Assembly: GCF_001280845.1 (NCBI RefSeq) | Contig: NZ_LGHP01000001.1 | Location: 801,905-865,904 of the forward strand | Origin: Bacillus sp. FJAT-28004 | GTDB lineage: Bacteria > Bacillota > Bacilli > Paenibacillales > Paenibacillaceae | Direction: 5' to 3' | DNA: 64,000 nucleotides | In this document: positions 37,244 through 46,038 of the stretch, piece by piece | Numbering within the stretch: the first letter of the stretch is position 1 | Layout: the number at the start of each line of letters is the position of its first letter | The notes under the pieces: generated by a model | Told to the model about the DNA's origin: nothing | What the model saw: the letters and a program-made list of their open reading frames with translations, nothing else | Databases searched by the model: none | Program-made: the position numbers and the translations under genes

Positions 37244-37318
37244 AGGTGGAAATGGGAGGGTATACTACCTACTAGCAAAAAGAGATTAGAAATAAGCTAG
37301 TGTAGAGGAGAAGCCTTC

Positions 37319-37732
37319 ATGATACCCATTTCGTCCGTGCTGGAGTCACGGGAGCAACATTTCTTAGAAACGAAAGAGCTGCTGGAGTCGCAGCAATTCA
37401 CGCTTGGCGGCAATTGGGAGTATGCTGCTGGTTCCTTTGACCGAGCGCTTGATGATGCGCATAAAGTTTGGCTTCGCATTCCTTTTGAAGTCATTGCTGG
37501 TCATATCGATGTTGGGGAAAAAGATAATGAGGCGAGGATCATGATGGGCACCCCTTATGTACTTAAGCATGAGTACCGAGAAGGAAATGATCCGGAAGCA
37601 TCCGTACGTGTAGCAGGAGCGCTGTTCGATCAATTTCAATCGCCTTCAAATCCGGATGCTGAGGTAGAACCAAAGTGGATCGATCGCGCAAAGGATGCAT
37701 TGAATGAAGTGGAGCAGCTTTTTCTGCATTGA
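37319..37732 (+). CDS. yugN: YugN family protein
   Basis: A 137-residue soluble protein of the YugN family, function unknown. Typical is the segment LGGNWEYAAGSFDRALDD near residues 30-47 and the following VWLRIPFEVIAGHID. AGAGGAGAAG precedes the ATG. It is 75 bases behind liaR and could be read through from that operon, but a terminator follows only after yugN. Confidence 0.82.
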   Translation: MIPISSVLESREQHFLETKELLESQQFTLGGNWEYAAGSFDRALDDAHKVWLRIPFEVIAGHIDVGEKDNEARIMMGTPYVLKHEYREGNDPEASVRVAGALFDQFQSPSNPDAEVEPKWIDRAKDALNEVEQLFLH

Positions 37733-37753
37733 TTTTCATCGTAAAAGGGTTCG

Positions 37754-37793
37754 AAAAAACGTTGCCAAAATCATTTGGGAGCGTTTTTTTTAT
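37754..37793 (+). terminator. Terminator of liaFSR-yugN
   Basis: AACG and CCAAA segments pair with TTTGG and CGTT around a short loop, followed by eight T. Confidence 0.8.
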
Positions 37794-37797
37794 TTCT

Positions 37798-37833
37798 GTT
37801 TAAATTCCTTTTAAGTTTGTTTTAAGGTAGAAT
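37798..37833 (+). promoter_or_regulatory. Three direct repeats at the htrA promoter
   Basis: GTTTAAA (37798), TTTTAAG (37809) and TTTTAAG (37820) recur with an exact 11-bp period, the spacing of OmpR-family response regulator sites. TAGAAT at 37828-37833 can be the -10. An OmpR-family regulator is encoded two genes downstream. Confidence 0.55.
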
Positions 37834-37923
37834 GTGCATGATAGAACTATATCAAATAACATGTTTCCGGATAGAGTGCCAATTGGACGCATGATGCAAT
37901 AAGATTCAAGGAGGAGAACGTAC

Positions 37924-39606
37924 ATGGACGATCAAAACAACAAAAAGGGATTCGACGATTTCTTTCGGAAAAATGAAGAGGGGCACGGCTCAGCTGATAG
38001 CAATGAAAGCGGGATTGACTCATCACAGCAAATCTCAAATGAGTCACAGGAGCAGCCAGCAAAGCCATCTTATTATTATTCGTATGGGCCATATAAGGCG
38101 AATTCACAAGAGGGAGGAAATCCTTCCACTGCTGGCTACGGATCGGATAAGCCTAAGCTGATACAAGATCAGCCTTATGGCAATACGCATGAAACGCAAA
38201 CACAGGCATCTAGTACAGAGGAAGCGCAAGTGCAGTCAGATTCAACTTTGGAATCCGAGCGCGCGAGATCGCAATCGTCTATACAATCGCAAATTCGGAC
38301 GTTTACTCCATCGCCGCAGTCCTCTAAAGGGCCATGGCAAGTAAGGGAACCGCGTCGGACGTCCTTTAAAGCCATTTTTTCATCGTTTTTAGCAGGTGTT
38401 CTCGTAGTGGGCACCTTGATGTATACAGCGGATATAAACAACTGGTTCACGAAAGAAGCTGCTTTAACATCAAATACACAATCTAGCGGATCGGGTTCAT
38501 CTGCTTCTGCGGGTACTACCAGCAACGGCGGCGCGTCTACAGTTGCGGCTAGACCAGACAATATTGCTCAATTGTTCGAGACTGCTAGTCCGGCGGTAGT
38601 TAAAATCGAAACATTCGTTAATACCGCAAAACGCAACAATAGCAACATTATGCCCGATGATTCGTTTTTCCGCCAATTTTTTGGCGATGATTACCCGGGA
38701 ACAACAGAGCCGGATGCAGGACAAAAGAATGAAGAAGGCAATATGCAGCAATCAGGCATCGGTACCGGATTTTTCTTCGATTCAACGGGCTATATTTTAA
38801 CGAATCAGCACGTAATTGGAGAATCGGATCAAATCAAGGTTATCGTTCAAGGTTATGATAAGCCATTCACGGCTGAATTGCTGGGTTCAAGCTATGAGTT
38901 AGACTTAGCAGTACTTAAAGTAACAGGAGATAAAGCGTTCCCGACACTGCCGCTAGGCAACTCCGATAATATTAATATTGGTGACTGGGTTGTTGCTATC
39001 GGTAACCCATACGGCTTCGATCATACCGTTACTGTTGGCGTATTAAGTGCCAAAGAACGTCCTATTGATATTCCAGATACGCAGGGTGCACGTAAATACG
39101 AGCATTTGCTGCAAACGGATGCTTCCATTAACCCAGGTAACTCTGGCGGTCCGCTTCTGAATGTAAACGGGGAGGTCGTTGGTATTAATACAGCAGTAAG
39201 CTCGCAAGCACAAGGCATTGGCTTCGCGATTCCGACGAGTACGATTCAAGATGTGCTTGAAAATCTTAAAAACAACAAGACGATTCCTAAGCCAGCCTCA
39301 CCATATATTGGAGCTGAGCTTCAGGATGTAACGGAAGACATTGCGAAGCAGTTAGGAATGGATAAAGTAGAAGGATCTATCGTTCGCAATGTATACTATA
39401 ATTCTCCAGCTTATTTGGCTGAATTGCAGCAGTTCGACGTCATCGTCGGCATTGACGGTAAGAAATACGCAAACACGCAAGCTCTTATTGATCAAATTAA
39501 AACAAAAAAAGTCGGCGATAAGATCGAGCTGAATATTTTGCGTAAAGGCAGTGCAATGAATTTGAAGGTTGAGATCGGTGATAAGAATACGCTAGGCGCT
39601 CAATAA
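37924..39606 (+). CDS. htrA: HtrA-like membrane-anchored serine protease
   Basis: A 560-residue quality-control protease of the DegP/HtrA family. Residues 1-145 are a long polar Gln/Ser-rich cytoplasmic part, one membrane helix lies at about 150-167, a Ser/Gly/Thr linker follows, then a trypsin-like domain with triad His296 (ILTNQHVIG), Asp327 (YELDLAVLK) and Ser407 (NPGNSGGPL), and one PDZ domain (about 455-550). The catalytic domain should be outside the membrane and degrade misfolded proteins. AAGGAGGAGAA precedes the ATG. The cytoplasmic tail is longer than in Bacillus HtrA. Confidence 0.93.
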   Translation: MDDQNNKKGFDDFFRKNEEGHGSADSNESGIDSSQQISNESQEQPAKPSYYYSYGPYKANSQEGGNPSTAGYGSDKPKLIQDQPYGNTHETQTQASSTEEAQVQSDSTLESERARSQSSIQSQIRTFTPSPQSSKGPWQVREPRRTSFKAIFSSFLAGVLVVGTLMYTADINNWFTKEAALTSNTQSSGSGSSASAGTTSNGGASTVAARPDNIAQLFETASPAVVKIETFVNTAKRNNSNIMPDDSFFRQFFGDDYPGTTEPDAGQKNEEGNMQQSGIGTGFFFDSTGYILTNQHVIGESDQIKVIVQGYDKPFTAELLGSSYELDLAVLKVTGDKAFPTLPLGNSDNINIGDWVVAIGNPYGFDHTVTVGVLSAKERPIDIPDTQGARKYEHLLQTDASINPGNSGGPLLNVNGEVVGINTAVSSQAQGIGFAIPTSTIQDVLENLKNNKTIPKPASPYIGAELQDVTEDIAKQLGMDKVEGSIVRNVYYNSPAYLAELQQFDVIVGIDGKKYANTQALIDQIKTKKVGDKIELNILRKGSAMNLKVEIGDKNTLGAQ

Positions 39607-39630
39607 TGCCTTAAGACGATGGATAAGAAC

Positions 39631-39667
39631 AAAAAGCGCAGAGAGACAGCAGGCTCTGTGCTTTTTG
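39631..39667 (+). terminator. Terminator between htrA and the response regulator gene
   Basis: AAAAAGCGCAGAG pairs with CTCTGTGCTTTTT (one mismatch) around a 10-base loop. It ends only about 10 bases before the ribosome binding site of the next gene, so it may set a ratio of read-through rather than a full stop. Confidence 0.75.
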
Positions 39668-39691
39668 CTGCAAATAGAGGGGGACAAGCAG

Positions 39692-40384
39692 TTGAGACAA
39701 CATATAGTAGTCGTAGATGATGATGAAAAAATTATTTCTTTGCTTCGCAGAAGCTTGGCGTTTGAAGGTTATGAGGTGACAACGGCTGCTAACGGTATGG
39801 AAGGGCTGAAGGTGCTGCTTAAGACGGAGCCGGATCTGCTCATTCTTGATGTAATGATGCCTCAAGTGGATGGCTGGGAAGTTTGCCGCCGTGTGCGCGA
39901 GGGAGGCAGTACGGTACCGATTATGATGCTGACGGCAAAGGATGATATCAATGACCGGGTAAAAGGGCTCGATCTTGGAGCTGACGATTATTTGGTCAAG
40001 CCGTTTGCACTGGAGGAGCTGCTTGCGCGGACACGTGCTTTGTTGCGCCGCAAAGCAGACAAGATAGAACAGTCAAGCAATCAACTGCTCTATGAGGATT
40101 TGATTTTGGATATGGATGCTAGGGAAGCGATTCGTTCGGGACGGCGAATTGAGCTGACGTCCAAGGAGTATGATTTATTGCTGTTATTCATGCAAAATCC
40201 TCGTCGAGTGCTAACGCGTGATGCGATTATGGAGAAAATTTGGGGTTATGACTTCAGCGGAGAATCGAATGTGCTGGAGGTGTATATCGCGATGCTGCGC
40301 CAAAAGGTAGAGGACGGAGGCAAAAACCGACTCATTCAGACGGTTCGCGGCACCGGTTATGTGCTTCGCGGAGAGGCGGGTTAA
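39692..40384 (+). CDS. OmpR family response regulator
   Basis: A 230-residue regulator with a receiver domain (VVVDDDE at 6-12, phosphoacceptor Asp53 in LILDVMMPQVDGW) and a C-terminal winged helix (about 130-228, ELTSKEYDLLLLF ... VRGTGYVLR). The start is TTG at 39692 behind GAGGGGG; an in-frame TTG at 39665 lacks a proper site. The kinase gene begins 4 bases after its stop. By position next to htrA it plays a role like CssR of Bacillus, which senses secretion stress; that comparison is inference. Confidence 0.9.
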   Translation: MRQHIVVVDDDEKIISLLRRSLAFEGYEVTTAANGMEGLKVLLKTEPDLLILDVMMPQVDGWEVCRRVREGGSTVPIMMLTAKDDINDRVKGLDLGADDYLVKPFALEELLARTRALLRRKADKIEQSSNQLLYEDLILDMDAREAIRSGRRIELTSKEYDLLLLFMQNPRRVLTRDAIMEKIWGYDFSGESNVLEVYIAMLRQKVEDGGKNRLIQTVRGTGYVLRGEAG

Positions 40385-40388
40385 ACAT

Positions 40389-41912
40389 ATGTCTATAAGG
40401 CTCAGGCTGACACTTTGGTATTCGGGTTTGCTTGCGGTTACATTGATCGTTTTCGGGATATTTATATATATTTTTGTTAATTGGAATACGTATGCTGAGA
40501 TTAAAGAACAAATGTTGGTTCAAAATAGTAAAATCAATGTTATCGGTGCAACTAATTTTCTAGATGAAACTTTGGATTTAATAGTAGGTCCTCAATTTCG
40601 AATTGACAAAAAAGACATGTATATTCAATTGGTAAATTATAAGGAAGGCGCTATTAAGCAATCAAACAACTTCCCTTATGAATTTGTTATACCATATCCT
40701 GAGGTCAATACTAAGCCTAAGAAGGGTTTTGTTAAAATCCACGTCGAAATTAACAAAAACAAATATGCTATGCTCACATATCAGCGACCTGTTTATTTAG
40801 AGAGTGATAACAGCTTAGTGGGATTAGTCCAAGTGGGTGTATTTTCATATAATGAGGAACGATTCCTGAATGGATTACGTACTATTCTGATTTTTTCATC
40901 ATCAATTGTTGTTTTTATAGCCTTTACAGTAGGGCTATTGATCGCACGTCAGGCGCTTCGTCCAATTGAACGCGTCATTCGTGCTACGGAGCAAATTGAG
41001 AATGGCTCAGATCTCAGTGTGCGTATTCCTGTCATGGGACCGAAGGATGAGATTGGAAGGCTTGTAAGTACGTTAAACGTGATGCTCGCGCGTTTGGAGA
41101 TGGCGTACAATGAACTGGATGAAGCTTACAAGGCGCAACGCAGATTTGTATCCGATGCCTCTCATGAGCTGCGGACGCCGTTGACGACGATACGAGGGAA
41201 CATTGAGCTGCTTGAGCGGATGTGGACGCGAGTTCGCGAGACGAACAAAAACATCGATACGGGTGAGTGGCTGCCGTTGGACTCCGATCGTTGGGATATG
41301 TCTAAGGAGGCGATGAGCGATATTTCTGCTGAGGCGATCCGAATGAGCACGCTCGTTAACGATCTGCTGGCGCTTGCAAGAGCTGACGCCGGTTATACGA
41401 TGGAGAAGACGCCGCTGGACCTGCTGCCGCTTACAGAGGAGGTTGTGCGCAGAGCGCAGCTGCTCCCGCGTACAGCTGAATGGAAGCTTGGCGATCTATC
41501 GGCATTGGATGGGGTACGCGTCAATGCCAATCACAATTATTTGCAGCAGCTGTTGTTTATTTTTATTGAGAATGCATTCAAATATACGTCGGAAGGTTCG
41601 GTTGAGCTGAGCGCAGTCAGAAGAGAGCAGCAAATCGGCTTCGTTATCCAAGATACGGGAATTGGGATGAATCCGGATGAAATTCCTCATATTTTCGAAC
41701 GCTTCTATCGAGCGGACGAATCGCGAGGAGTTACTGTTGGTACAGGTCTTGGTTTATCCATTGCAAAATGGATAATTGATGAGCATAAAGGCTCTGTAGA
41801 AGTGCTCACTAGCGAAGGAAATGGCACGAAGTTTACGATTTGGCTGCCAATTAGCTTTTCTGACACGTCTCATTCGTCTATAATAGTAGCAACGGATGAA
41901 ATGAAGGAATAA
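40389..41912 (+). CDS. Sensor histidine kinase
   Basis: A 507-residue kinase paired with the response regulator before it. Membrane helices lie at about 9-31 and 165-187, enclosing an outside sensor domain of about 130 residues. HAMP, HisKA with His259 (FVSDASHELRTPL) and HATPase (FIENAFKYT, DTGIGM, GTGLGLSI) follow. The sensor part (about 40500-40940) is clearly more AT-rich than the kinase core. GGAGAGGCGGG precedes the ATG. The signal is unknown; envelope protein stress is suggested by the htrA neighbour. Confidence 0.9.
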   Translation: MSIRLRLTLWYSGLLAVTLIVFGIFIYIFVNWNTYAEIKEQMLVQNSKINVIGATNFLDETLDLIVGPQFRIDKKDMYIQLVNYKEGAIKQSNNFPYEFVIPYPEVNTKPKKGFVKIHVEINKNKYAMLTYQRPVYLESDNSLVGLVQVGVFSYNEERFLNGLRTILIFSSSIVVFIAFTVGLLIARQALRPIERVIRATEQIENGSDLSVRIPVMGPKDEIGRLVSTLNVMLARLEMAYNELDEAYKAQRRFVSDASHELRTPLTTIRGNIELLERMWTRVRETNKNIDTGEWLPLDSDRWDMSKEAMSDISAEAIRMSTLVNDLLALARADAGYTMEKTPLDLLPLTEEVVRRAQLLPRTAEWKLGDLSALDGVRVNANHNYLQQLLFIFIENAFKYTSEGSVELSAVRREQQIGFVIQDTGIGMNPDEIPHIFERFYRADESRGVTVGTGLGLSIAKWIIDEHKGSVEVLTSEGNGTKFTIWLPISFSDTSHSSIIVATDEMKE

Positions 41913-41952
41913 TAGTTGTTACGCATATCCGGTCAGAAAGCAGGTGCAATGA

Positions 41953-42939
41953 ATGGAAATCGTTAGAATATCACCGCGTGGTTATTGCTATGGCGTCGTC
42001 GACGCGATGGTGCTGGCTTTGCAAACGGTCAAAAACTTGGAGCTGCCGCGACCTATTTATATATTAGGCATGATTGTCCATAATGCGCATGTAACAGAAG
42101 CATTCGAGCAGGAAGGTGTCATCACGCTTGATGGTGCCAACAGACTCGACATTTTGGATCAAATCGAACAAGGCACCGTTATCTTTACAGCGCATGGCGT
42201 CTCGCCAGAAGTACGGCAGCGTGCTCGAGAAAAGGGACTTTCCGTTGTGGATGCAACATGTCCTGACGTTACGAGGACACATGATCTCATTCGCGATAAA
42301 TCGGCAGAAGGCTATCATATTATTTATATTGGCAAGAAGGGCCATCCTGAGCCTGAAGGAGCGATCGGCGTTGCGCCGGAGCAGGTTCACCTCATCGAAC
42401 GGGAAGAGGAAATTGCTGCGCTTAATGTGCCGGAAGGGCGCATTCTTATAACGAACCAAACGACGATGTCACAATGGGATATTCGTCATGTTATAAGCAA
42501 GCTTCTTGAGCGTTATCCTACTGCAGAGGTTCATAATGAAATTTGCATGGCAACTCAAGTTCGTCAAGAGGCGGTAGCAGAGCAAGCAGGGGAAGCGCAG
42601 CTTACGATCGTAGTTGGCGATCCGCGAAGCAACAATTCCAATCGTCTAGCGCAAGTGTCAGAGGAAATTGCAGGAGTGAAAGCTTACCGCGTTTCCGATG
42701 TATCAGAGATTGAACAGGAATGGCTAAAAGGTGTCGATCGTGTTGCGGTTACATCCGGTGCTTCTACGCCGACGCCGCTCACTAAAGAGGTCATTACTTA
42801 TTTGGAGCAGTATGATCATAATAATCCTGAGACATGGGAAATCCGTCGTACGGTTAATATGAATAAGCTGCTGCCTAACGTTCGAGTGAAGTCGACGCCT
42901 GCGGCATCTGCAACGGCAACCGCTGAGAAACCTGAATAA
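41953..42939 (+). CDS. ispH: 4-hydroxy-3-methylbut-2-enyl diphosphate reductase IspH
   Basis: Last enzyme of the MEP pathway, an iron-sulfur protein that makes IPP and DMAPP. The three cluster cysteines are in GYCYGV (Cys12), DATCPDV and NEICMATQ. Other conserved segments are HNAHVTEAF and TSGASTP. The 328-residue protein carries an Ala/Thr-rich C-terminal tail of about 15 residues beyond the usual core. AGCAGGTGCAATGA holds the ribosome binding site. It is a single-gene unit ending in a terminator. Confidence 0.94.
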   Translation: MEIVRISPRGYCYGVVDAMVLALQTVKNLELPRPIYILGMIVHNAHVTEAFEQEGVITLDGANRLDILDQIEQGTVIFTAHGVSPEVRQRAREKGLSVVDATCPDVTRTHDLIRDKSAEGYHIIYIGKKGHPEPEGAIGVAPEQVHLIEREEEIAALNVPEGRILITNQTTMSQWDIRHVISKLLERYPTAEVHNEICMATQVRQEAVAEQAGEAQLTIVVGDPRSNNSNRLAQVSEEIAGVKAYRVSDVSEIEQEWLKGVDRVAVTSGASTPTPLTKEVITYLEQYDHNNPETWEIRRTVNMNKLLPNVRVKSTPAASATATAEKPE

Positions 42940-42956
42940 ATAGCTAACATGAAAAG

Positions 42957-43017
42957 TGAGATGAAACTAATGAGTGATGCAGGAAATGCATCATGGATTG
43001 GTATCATCTCCTTTTTT
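42957..43017 (+). terminator. Terminator of ispH
   Basis: A lower stem GAGATGA/TCATCTC and an upper stem TGATGCA/TGCATCA around GGAAA form a two-part hairpin followed by six T. Confidence 0.75.
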
Positions 43018-43030
43018 ATTGCGACAAGGG

Positions 43031-43059
43031 TTGACGGAAATAAGTTTATCTTGTATATT
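43031..43059 (+). promoter_or_regulatory. Promoter of aroF
   Basis: TTGACG (43031-43036) and TATATT (43054-43059) are separated by 17 bases. Transcription would start near 43066, leaving a leader of about 175 bases. Confidence 0.7.
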
Positions 43060-43081
43060 TACTTTAGCGATTAAAAGCGTA

Positions 43082-43113
43082 GAAGCTTAAAAGCTACGAA
43101 GCTTAAAAGCCAT
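43082..43113 (+). repeat. Tandem 16-bp repeat in the aroF leader
   Basis: GAAGCTTAAAAGCTAC (43082-43097) is followed at once by GAAGCTTAAAAGCCAT (43098-43113) and a partial third GAAG. Each unit contains the small palindrome GCTTAAAAGC. Confidence 0.75.
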
Positions 43114-43159
43114 GAAGTGAATATGTGTTCAAGTTAGAAAGCTAGATAAGACGCACGGA

Positions 43160-43195
43160 GCAAGCGAGGCTTGGCATTACCAAGCGAATGCTTGC
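43160..43195 (+). other. Nested hairpin in the aroF leader
   Basis: GCAAGC (43160) pairs with GCTTGC (43190) and, inside it, GCTTGG (43169) pairs with CCAAGC (43180) around CATTA. A T-rich stretch ATTATTTTTCC follows at about 43198-43209. It can be an attenuator or a regulatory RNA fold. Together with the promoter, the tandem repeat and the ispH terminator it accounts for the 302-base gap. Confidence 0.55.
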
Positions 43196-43241
43196 AGATA
43201 TTATTTTTCCAAACCCCCAATTATATTAAGGAGTGATCCAT

Positions 43242-44303
43242 ATGATCGTTATAACTAATTCAAATATTGCAGAAGAACGCATTACAGAAATTGTTGCTCA
43301 TATCGAAAGAGCAGGTGTTCAGGCACATGTATCAAGAGGAACCGATCGGACGGTCATTGGTATTATCGGCAAAGCCGAGCCTACGCTTGCTGAGCATTTG
43401 CGTCAAATGAAAGGTGTGGAAAACGTTATTAAGATTTCAAAATCGTACAAGTTAGCAAGTCGTGACTTTCATCCAGACGATACGGTTATTGACATAAAAG
43501 GTGTGAAAATCGGCGGAAGCAACCTCGTTATTATGGGTGGTCCTTGTGCGGTTGAGACACCGGAGCAGATTGATGAGATTGCTCGTTTGGTCAAAGCGGC
43601 TGGCGGGCAAGTGCTGCGCGGAGGCGCCTTTAAGCCTCGTACAGGGCCATACAGCTTCCAAGGCGTAGGTGTAGAAGGTCTTGTTATGATGGCGGAAGCG
43701 GGCAAGAAACATGGGCTTCTGACGATTACAGAGGTTATGACGCCAGAGTATGTAGATGTTTGTGCGGAATATGCAGACATTCTTCAAGTGGGTACGCGCA
43801 ACATGCAAAACTTCGATTTATTGCGCAAGCTTGGAACGATTCAAACGCCAGTACTGCTTAAGCGCGGATTCAGCTCAACTTATGATGAGTTTTTGAATGC
43901 AGCTGAGTACATTTTGGCGGGTGGAAATCCAAATGTCATGTTGTGTGAGCGCGGAATCCGAACATTCGAAACTTACACGCGCAATACGCTCGATTTAACA
44001 GCGATTCCTGTGCTTCAATCCCTCAGCCATTTGCCTGTTATTTCTGATCCAAGCCACGGAACAGGCCGTCGTGAGCTGGTAGAGCCAATGTCCAAAGCTT
44101 CGGTAGCGGCTGGTGCGAACGGTTTGATCGTTGAAATGCATACCGATCCAGATAACTCGATGACGGGCGACGGGGTACAATCGTTGTTCCCAGATCAATT
44201 CGCTAATTTGTTGAAGGACTTGGAGAAGCTTGCACCTATCGTAGGCAAGCAATTTGATACGCCGAAAGCTCCAGCAGACGCATTTAAGGAATGGAAAATC
44301 TAA
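43242..44303 (+). CDS. aroF: 3-deoxy-7-phosphoheptulonate synthase (DAHP synthase)
   Basis: First enzyme of the shikimate pathway, joining phosphoenolpyruvate and erythrose 4-phosphate. The 353-residue protein has an N-terminal ferredoxin-like regulatory domain (residues 1-70) and a barrel of the type I-beta class: GGPCAVE, RGGAFKPRTGPYSFQG, LQVGTRNMQN, SDPSHGTGRRELV. Start is ATG 43242 behind AAGGAGTGA; a GTG at 43233 lies within that site. A structured leader of unknown type precedes it. Confidence 0.94.
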   Translation: MIVITNSNIAEERITEIVAHIERAGVQAHVSRGTDRTVIGIIGKAEPTLAEHLRQMKGVENVIKISKSYKLASRDFHPDDTVIDIKGVKIGGSNLVIMGGPCAVETPEQIDEIARLVKAAGGQVLRGGAFKPRTGPYSFQGVGVEGLVMMAEAGKKHGLLTITEVMTPEYVDVCAEYADILQVGTRNMQNFDLLRKLGTIQTPVLLKRGFSSTYDEFLNAAEYILAGGNPNVMLCERGIRTFETYTRNTLDLTAIPVLQSLSHLPVISDPSHGTGRRELVEPMSKASVAAGANGLIVEMHTDPDNSMTGDGVQSLFPDQFANLLKDLEKLAPIVGKQFDTPKAPADAFKEWKI

Positions 44304-44317
44304 CATAACGTCAAACG

Positions 44318-44354
44318 AAGCTTTGCCATCTCAGGATGGCAAAGCTTTTTTTTG
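44318..44354 (+). terminator. Terminator of aroF
   Basis: AAGCTTTGCCATC pairs perfectly with GATGGCAAAGCTT around a four-base loop and runs into eight T. Confidence 0.92.
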
Positions 44355-44483
44355 TTTGTGTAACCGCTATCAAAAAGCCTTATATGTACAAGGATTTCAG
44401 CTTTTATTTTGGAGGATTTGTGAACAACCGGACAAACTTGTAAGTATACCTAACATGAGTTCAAAAAATACCTTACATAGCTA

Positions 44484-44513
44484 TTGACGGAGATTGAAGG
44501 CTAGTTTTATAAT
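44484..44513 (+). promoter_or_regulatory. Promoter of glnA
   Basis: TTGACG (44484-44489) and TATAAT (44508-44513) are 18 bases apart. I searched the flanks for the GlnR consensus TGTNA-N7-TNACA and found no good match. Confidence 0.7.
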
Positions 44514-44537
44514 AACGACATGGATTTGGAGCAATAA

Positions 44538-44556
44538 TTGAACAATACCTGTTCAA
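44538..44556. promoter_or_regulatory. Perfect inverted repeat in the glnA leader
   Basis: TTGAACA-ATACC-TGTTCAA is a perfect 7-5-7 inverted repeat lying about 18 bases after the predicted start of transcription and 36 bases before the glnA ATG. It can be an operator or a small RNA hairpin. Confidence 0.5.
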
Positions 44557-44591
44557 CACTACGCTAATGTTCGGAAATGGAGGAAATTATA

Positions 44592-46016
44592 ATGTCAGTT
44601 CAAAATGTTTTGGACAATATTAAAGAAAACAGCATTATGTTTGTAGATTTCCGCTTCGTGGATCTTCTAGGTCATGCACACCACATCACGCTTCCTGCTG
44701 CTGAGGTTGATGCTGATACTTTTGTAAACGGGGTAGCTTTTGATGGATCTTCGATCCAAGGTTTCCGCGGTATCGAAAATTCCGACATGGTAATGATGCC
44801 GGATACTGAATCCGTATTTATTGATCCTTTCACTGATCATCCTACACTGAACGTTATGTGTAATATTCATACACCTGATGGCGATCGCTATGACCGTGAT
44901 CCACGCAGCATCGCTCAAAAGGCTGAAGAGTATCTTCAAACAACGGGTATTGGTACGACAGCATTTTTCGCACCAGAACCTGAATTCTTTATCTTCGACG
45001 AAGTTCGCTATGAAAGCACAATGAACTCATCTTCCTATGTTGTTGAATCCGAGGAAGCTGGCTGGAACACGAACCGTAAAGAAGAGGGCGGAAACCTTGG
45101 TTCGAAAATTCCAGTTAAAGGCGGCTATGTTCCAGTAGCTCCAGTTGACTCCCAACAAGATATCCGCAGCGAGATGGTTCGTCTCTTGCAGGAATCAGGC
45201 CTTCGCGTTGAACGTCATCACCATGAAGTAGCAACTGCTGGTCAAGCAGAAATCAACTTCCGTTTTGACACATTGACAAAAACAGCCGACAATCTTATGA
45301 AATTCAAATATATTATTCACAACACTGCTCGCCAATATGGAAAAACGGCTACTTTCATGCCGAAGCCACTATTTGGTGACAATGGTAGCGGTATGCACGT
45401 GCATGCTTCTATCTTCAACGGCGACACTCCTTTGTTCTATGACAAAGGCGCTTATGCAAACCTAAGTGAAATGGCTATGCACTACATCGGCGGCGTGCTT
45501 TACCACGCTCCGGCTTTGATCGCAATCACAAACCCAAGCACGAACTCATTTAAACGTCTTGTGCCTGGTTACGAAGCGCCGGTTAACCTTGTATTCTCGA
45601 AAGGTAACCGTTCCGCAGCAGTTCGTATTCCGATTGCAGCTGTAACACCTAAAGGCTGTCGTATTGAATTCCGTACGCCGGACAACACTGCTAACCCTTA
45701 CCTTGCGTTTGCAGCTATGCTGCTTGCTGGTTTGGACGGCATCAAGCGTAAGCTTGATCCAGTTGCTCTTGGTTACGGCCCTTTCGACAAAAACATCTAC
45801 GAATTGCCAGAAGAAGAGAAAAAAGAAATCCGCAGCGTTCCTGGAACGCTTGACGAAGCGCTTAACGCTCTTGAAGCAGATTCCGATTTCTTGACAGAAG
45901 GCGGCGTATTCTCTAAAGACTTCATCGACAACTACGTTGCAGTAAAACGTCAAGAAGCTAAAGCTGTAGCAATCCGTATTCATCCGCATGAGTTCAGCCT
46001 TTACTACGATTGCTAA
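44592..46016 (+). CDS. glnA: Type I glutamine synthetase, beta-like
   Basis: Makes glutamine from glutamate, ammonia and ATP. At 474 residues it is longer than the typical 444-residue Firmicute GSI-alpha. It contains the insertion near residues 150-180 (VVESEEAGWNTNRKEE region) and the loop KNIYELPEEE with Tyr403, matching the adenylylation site KNLYDLPPEE of the proteobacterial GSI-beta class; the C-terminal EFSLYYDC also matches that class. Active-site motifs FDGSSIQGF, EPEFFIF and MHVHAS are intact. ATG 44592 is set by TGGAGGAA. No glnR lies next to it. Confidence 0.93.
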   Translation: MSVQNVLDNIKENSIMFVDFRFVDLLGHAHHITLPAAEVDADTFVNGVAFDGSSIQGFRGIENSDMVMMPDTESVFIDPFTDHPTLNVMCNIHTPDGDRYDRDPRSIAQKAEEYLQTTGIGTTAFFAPEPEFFIFDEVRYESTMNSSSYVVESEEAGWNTNRKEEGGNLGSKIPVKGGYVPVAPVDSQQDIRSEMVRLLQESGLRVERHHHEVATAGQAEINFRFDTLTKTADNLMKFKYIIHNTARQYGKTATFMPKPLFGDNGSGMHVHASIFNGDTPLFYDKGAYANLSEMAMHYIGGVLYHAPALIAITNPSTNSFKRLVPGYEAPVNLVFSKGNRSAAVRIPIAAVTPKGCRIEFRTPDNTANPYLAFAAMLLAGLDGIKRKLDPVALGYGPFDKNIYELPEEEKKEIRSVPGTLDEALNALEADSDFLTEGGVFSKDFIDNYVAVKRQEAKAVAIRIHPHEFSLYYDC

Positions 46017-46038
46017 TCCAATCGTTAAGAAATATAAG

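Noticed and set aside
44461..44490. GlnR/TnrA site in front of glnA.
   Set aside because: TTACA at about 44473 has no matching left half at the required seven-base spacing.
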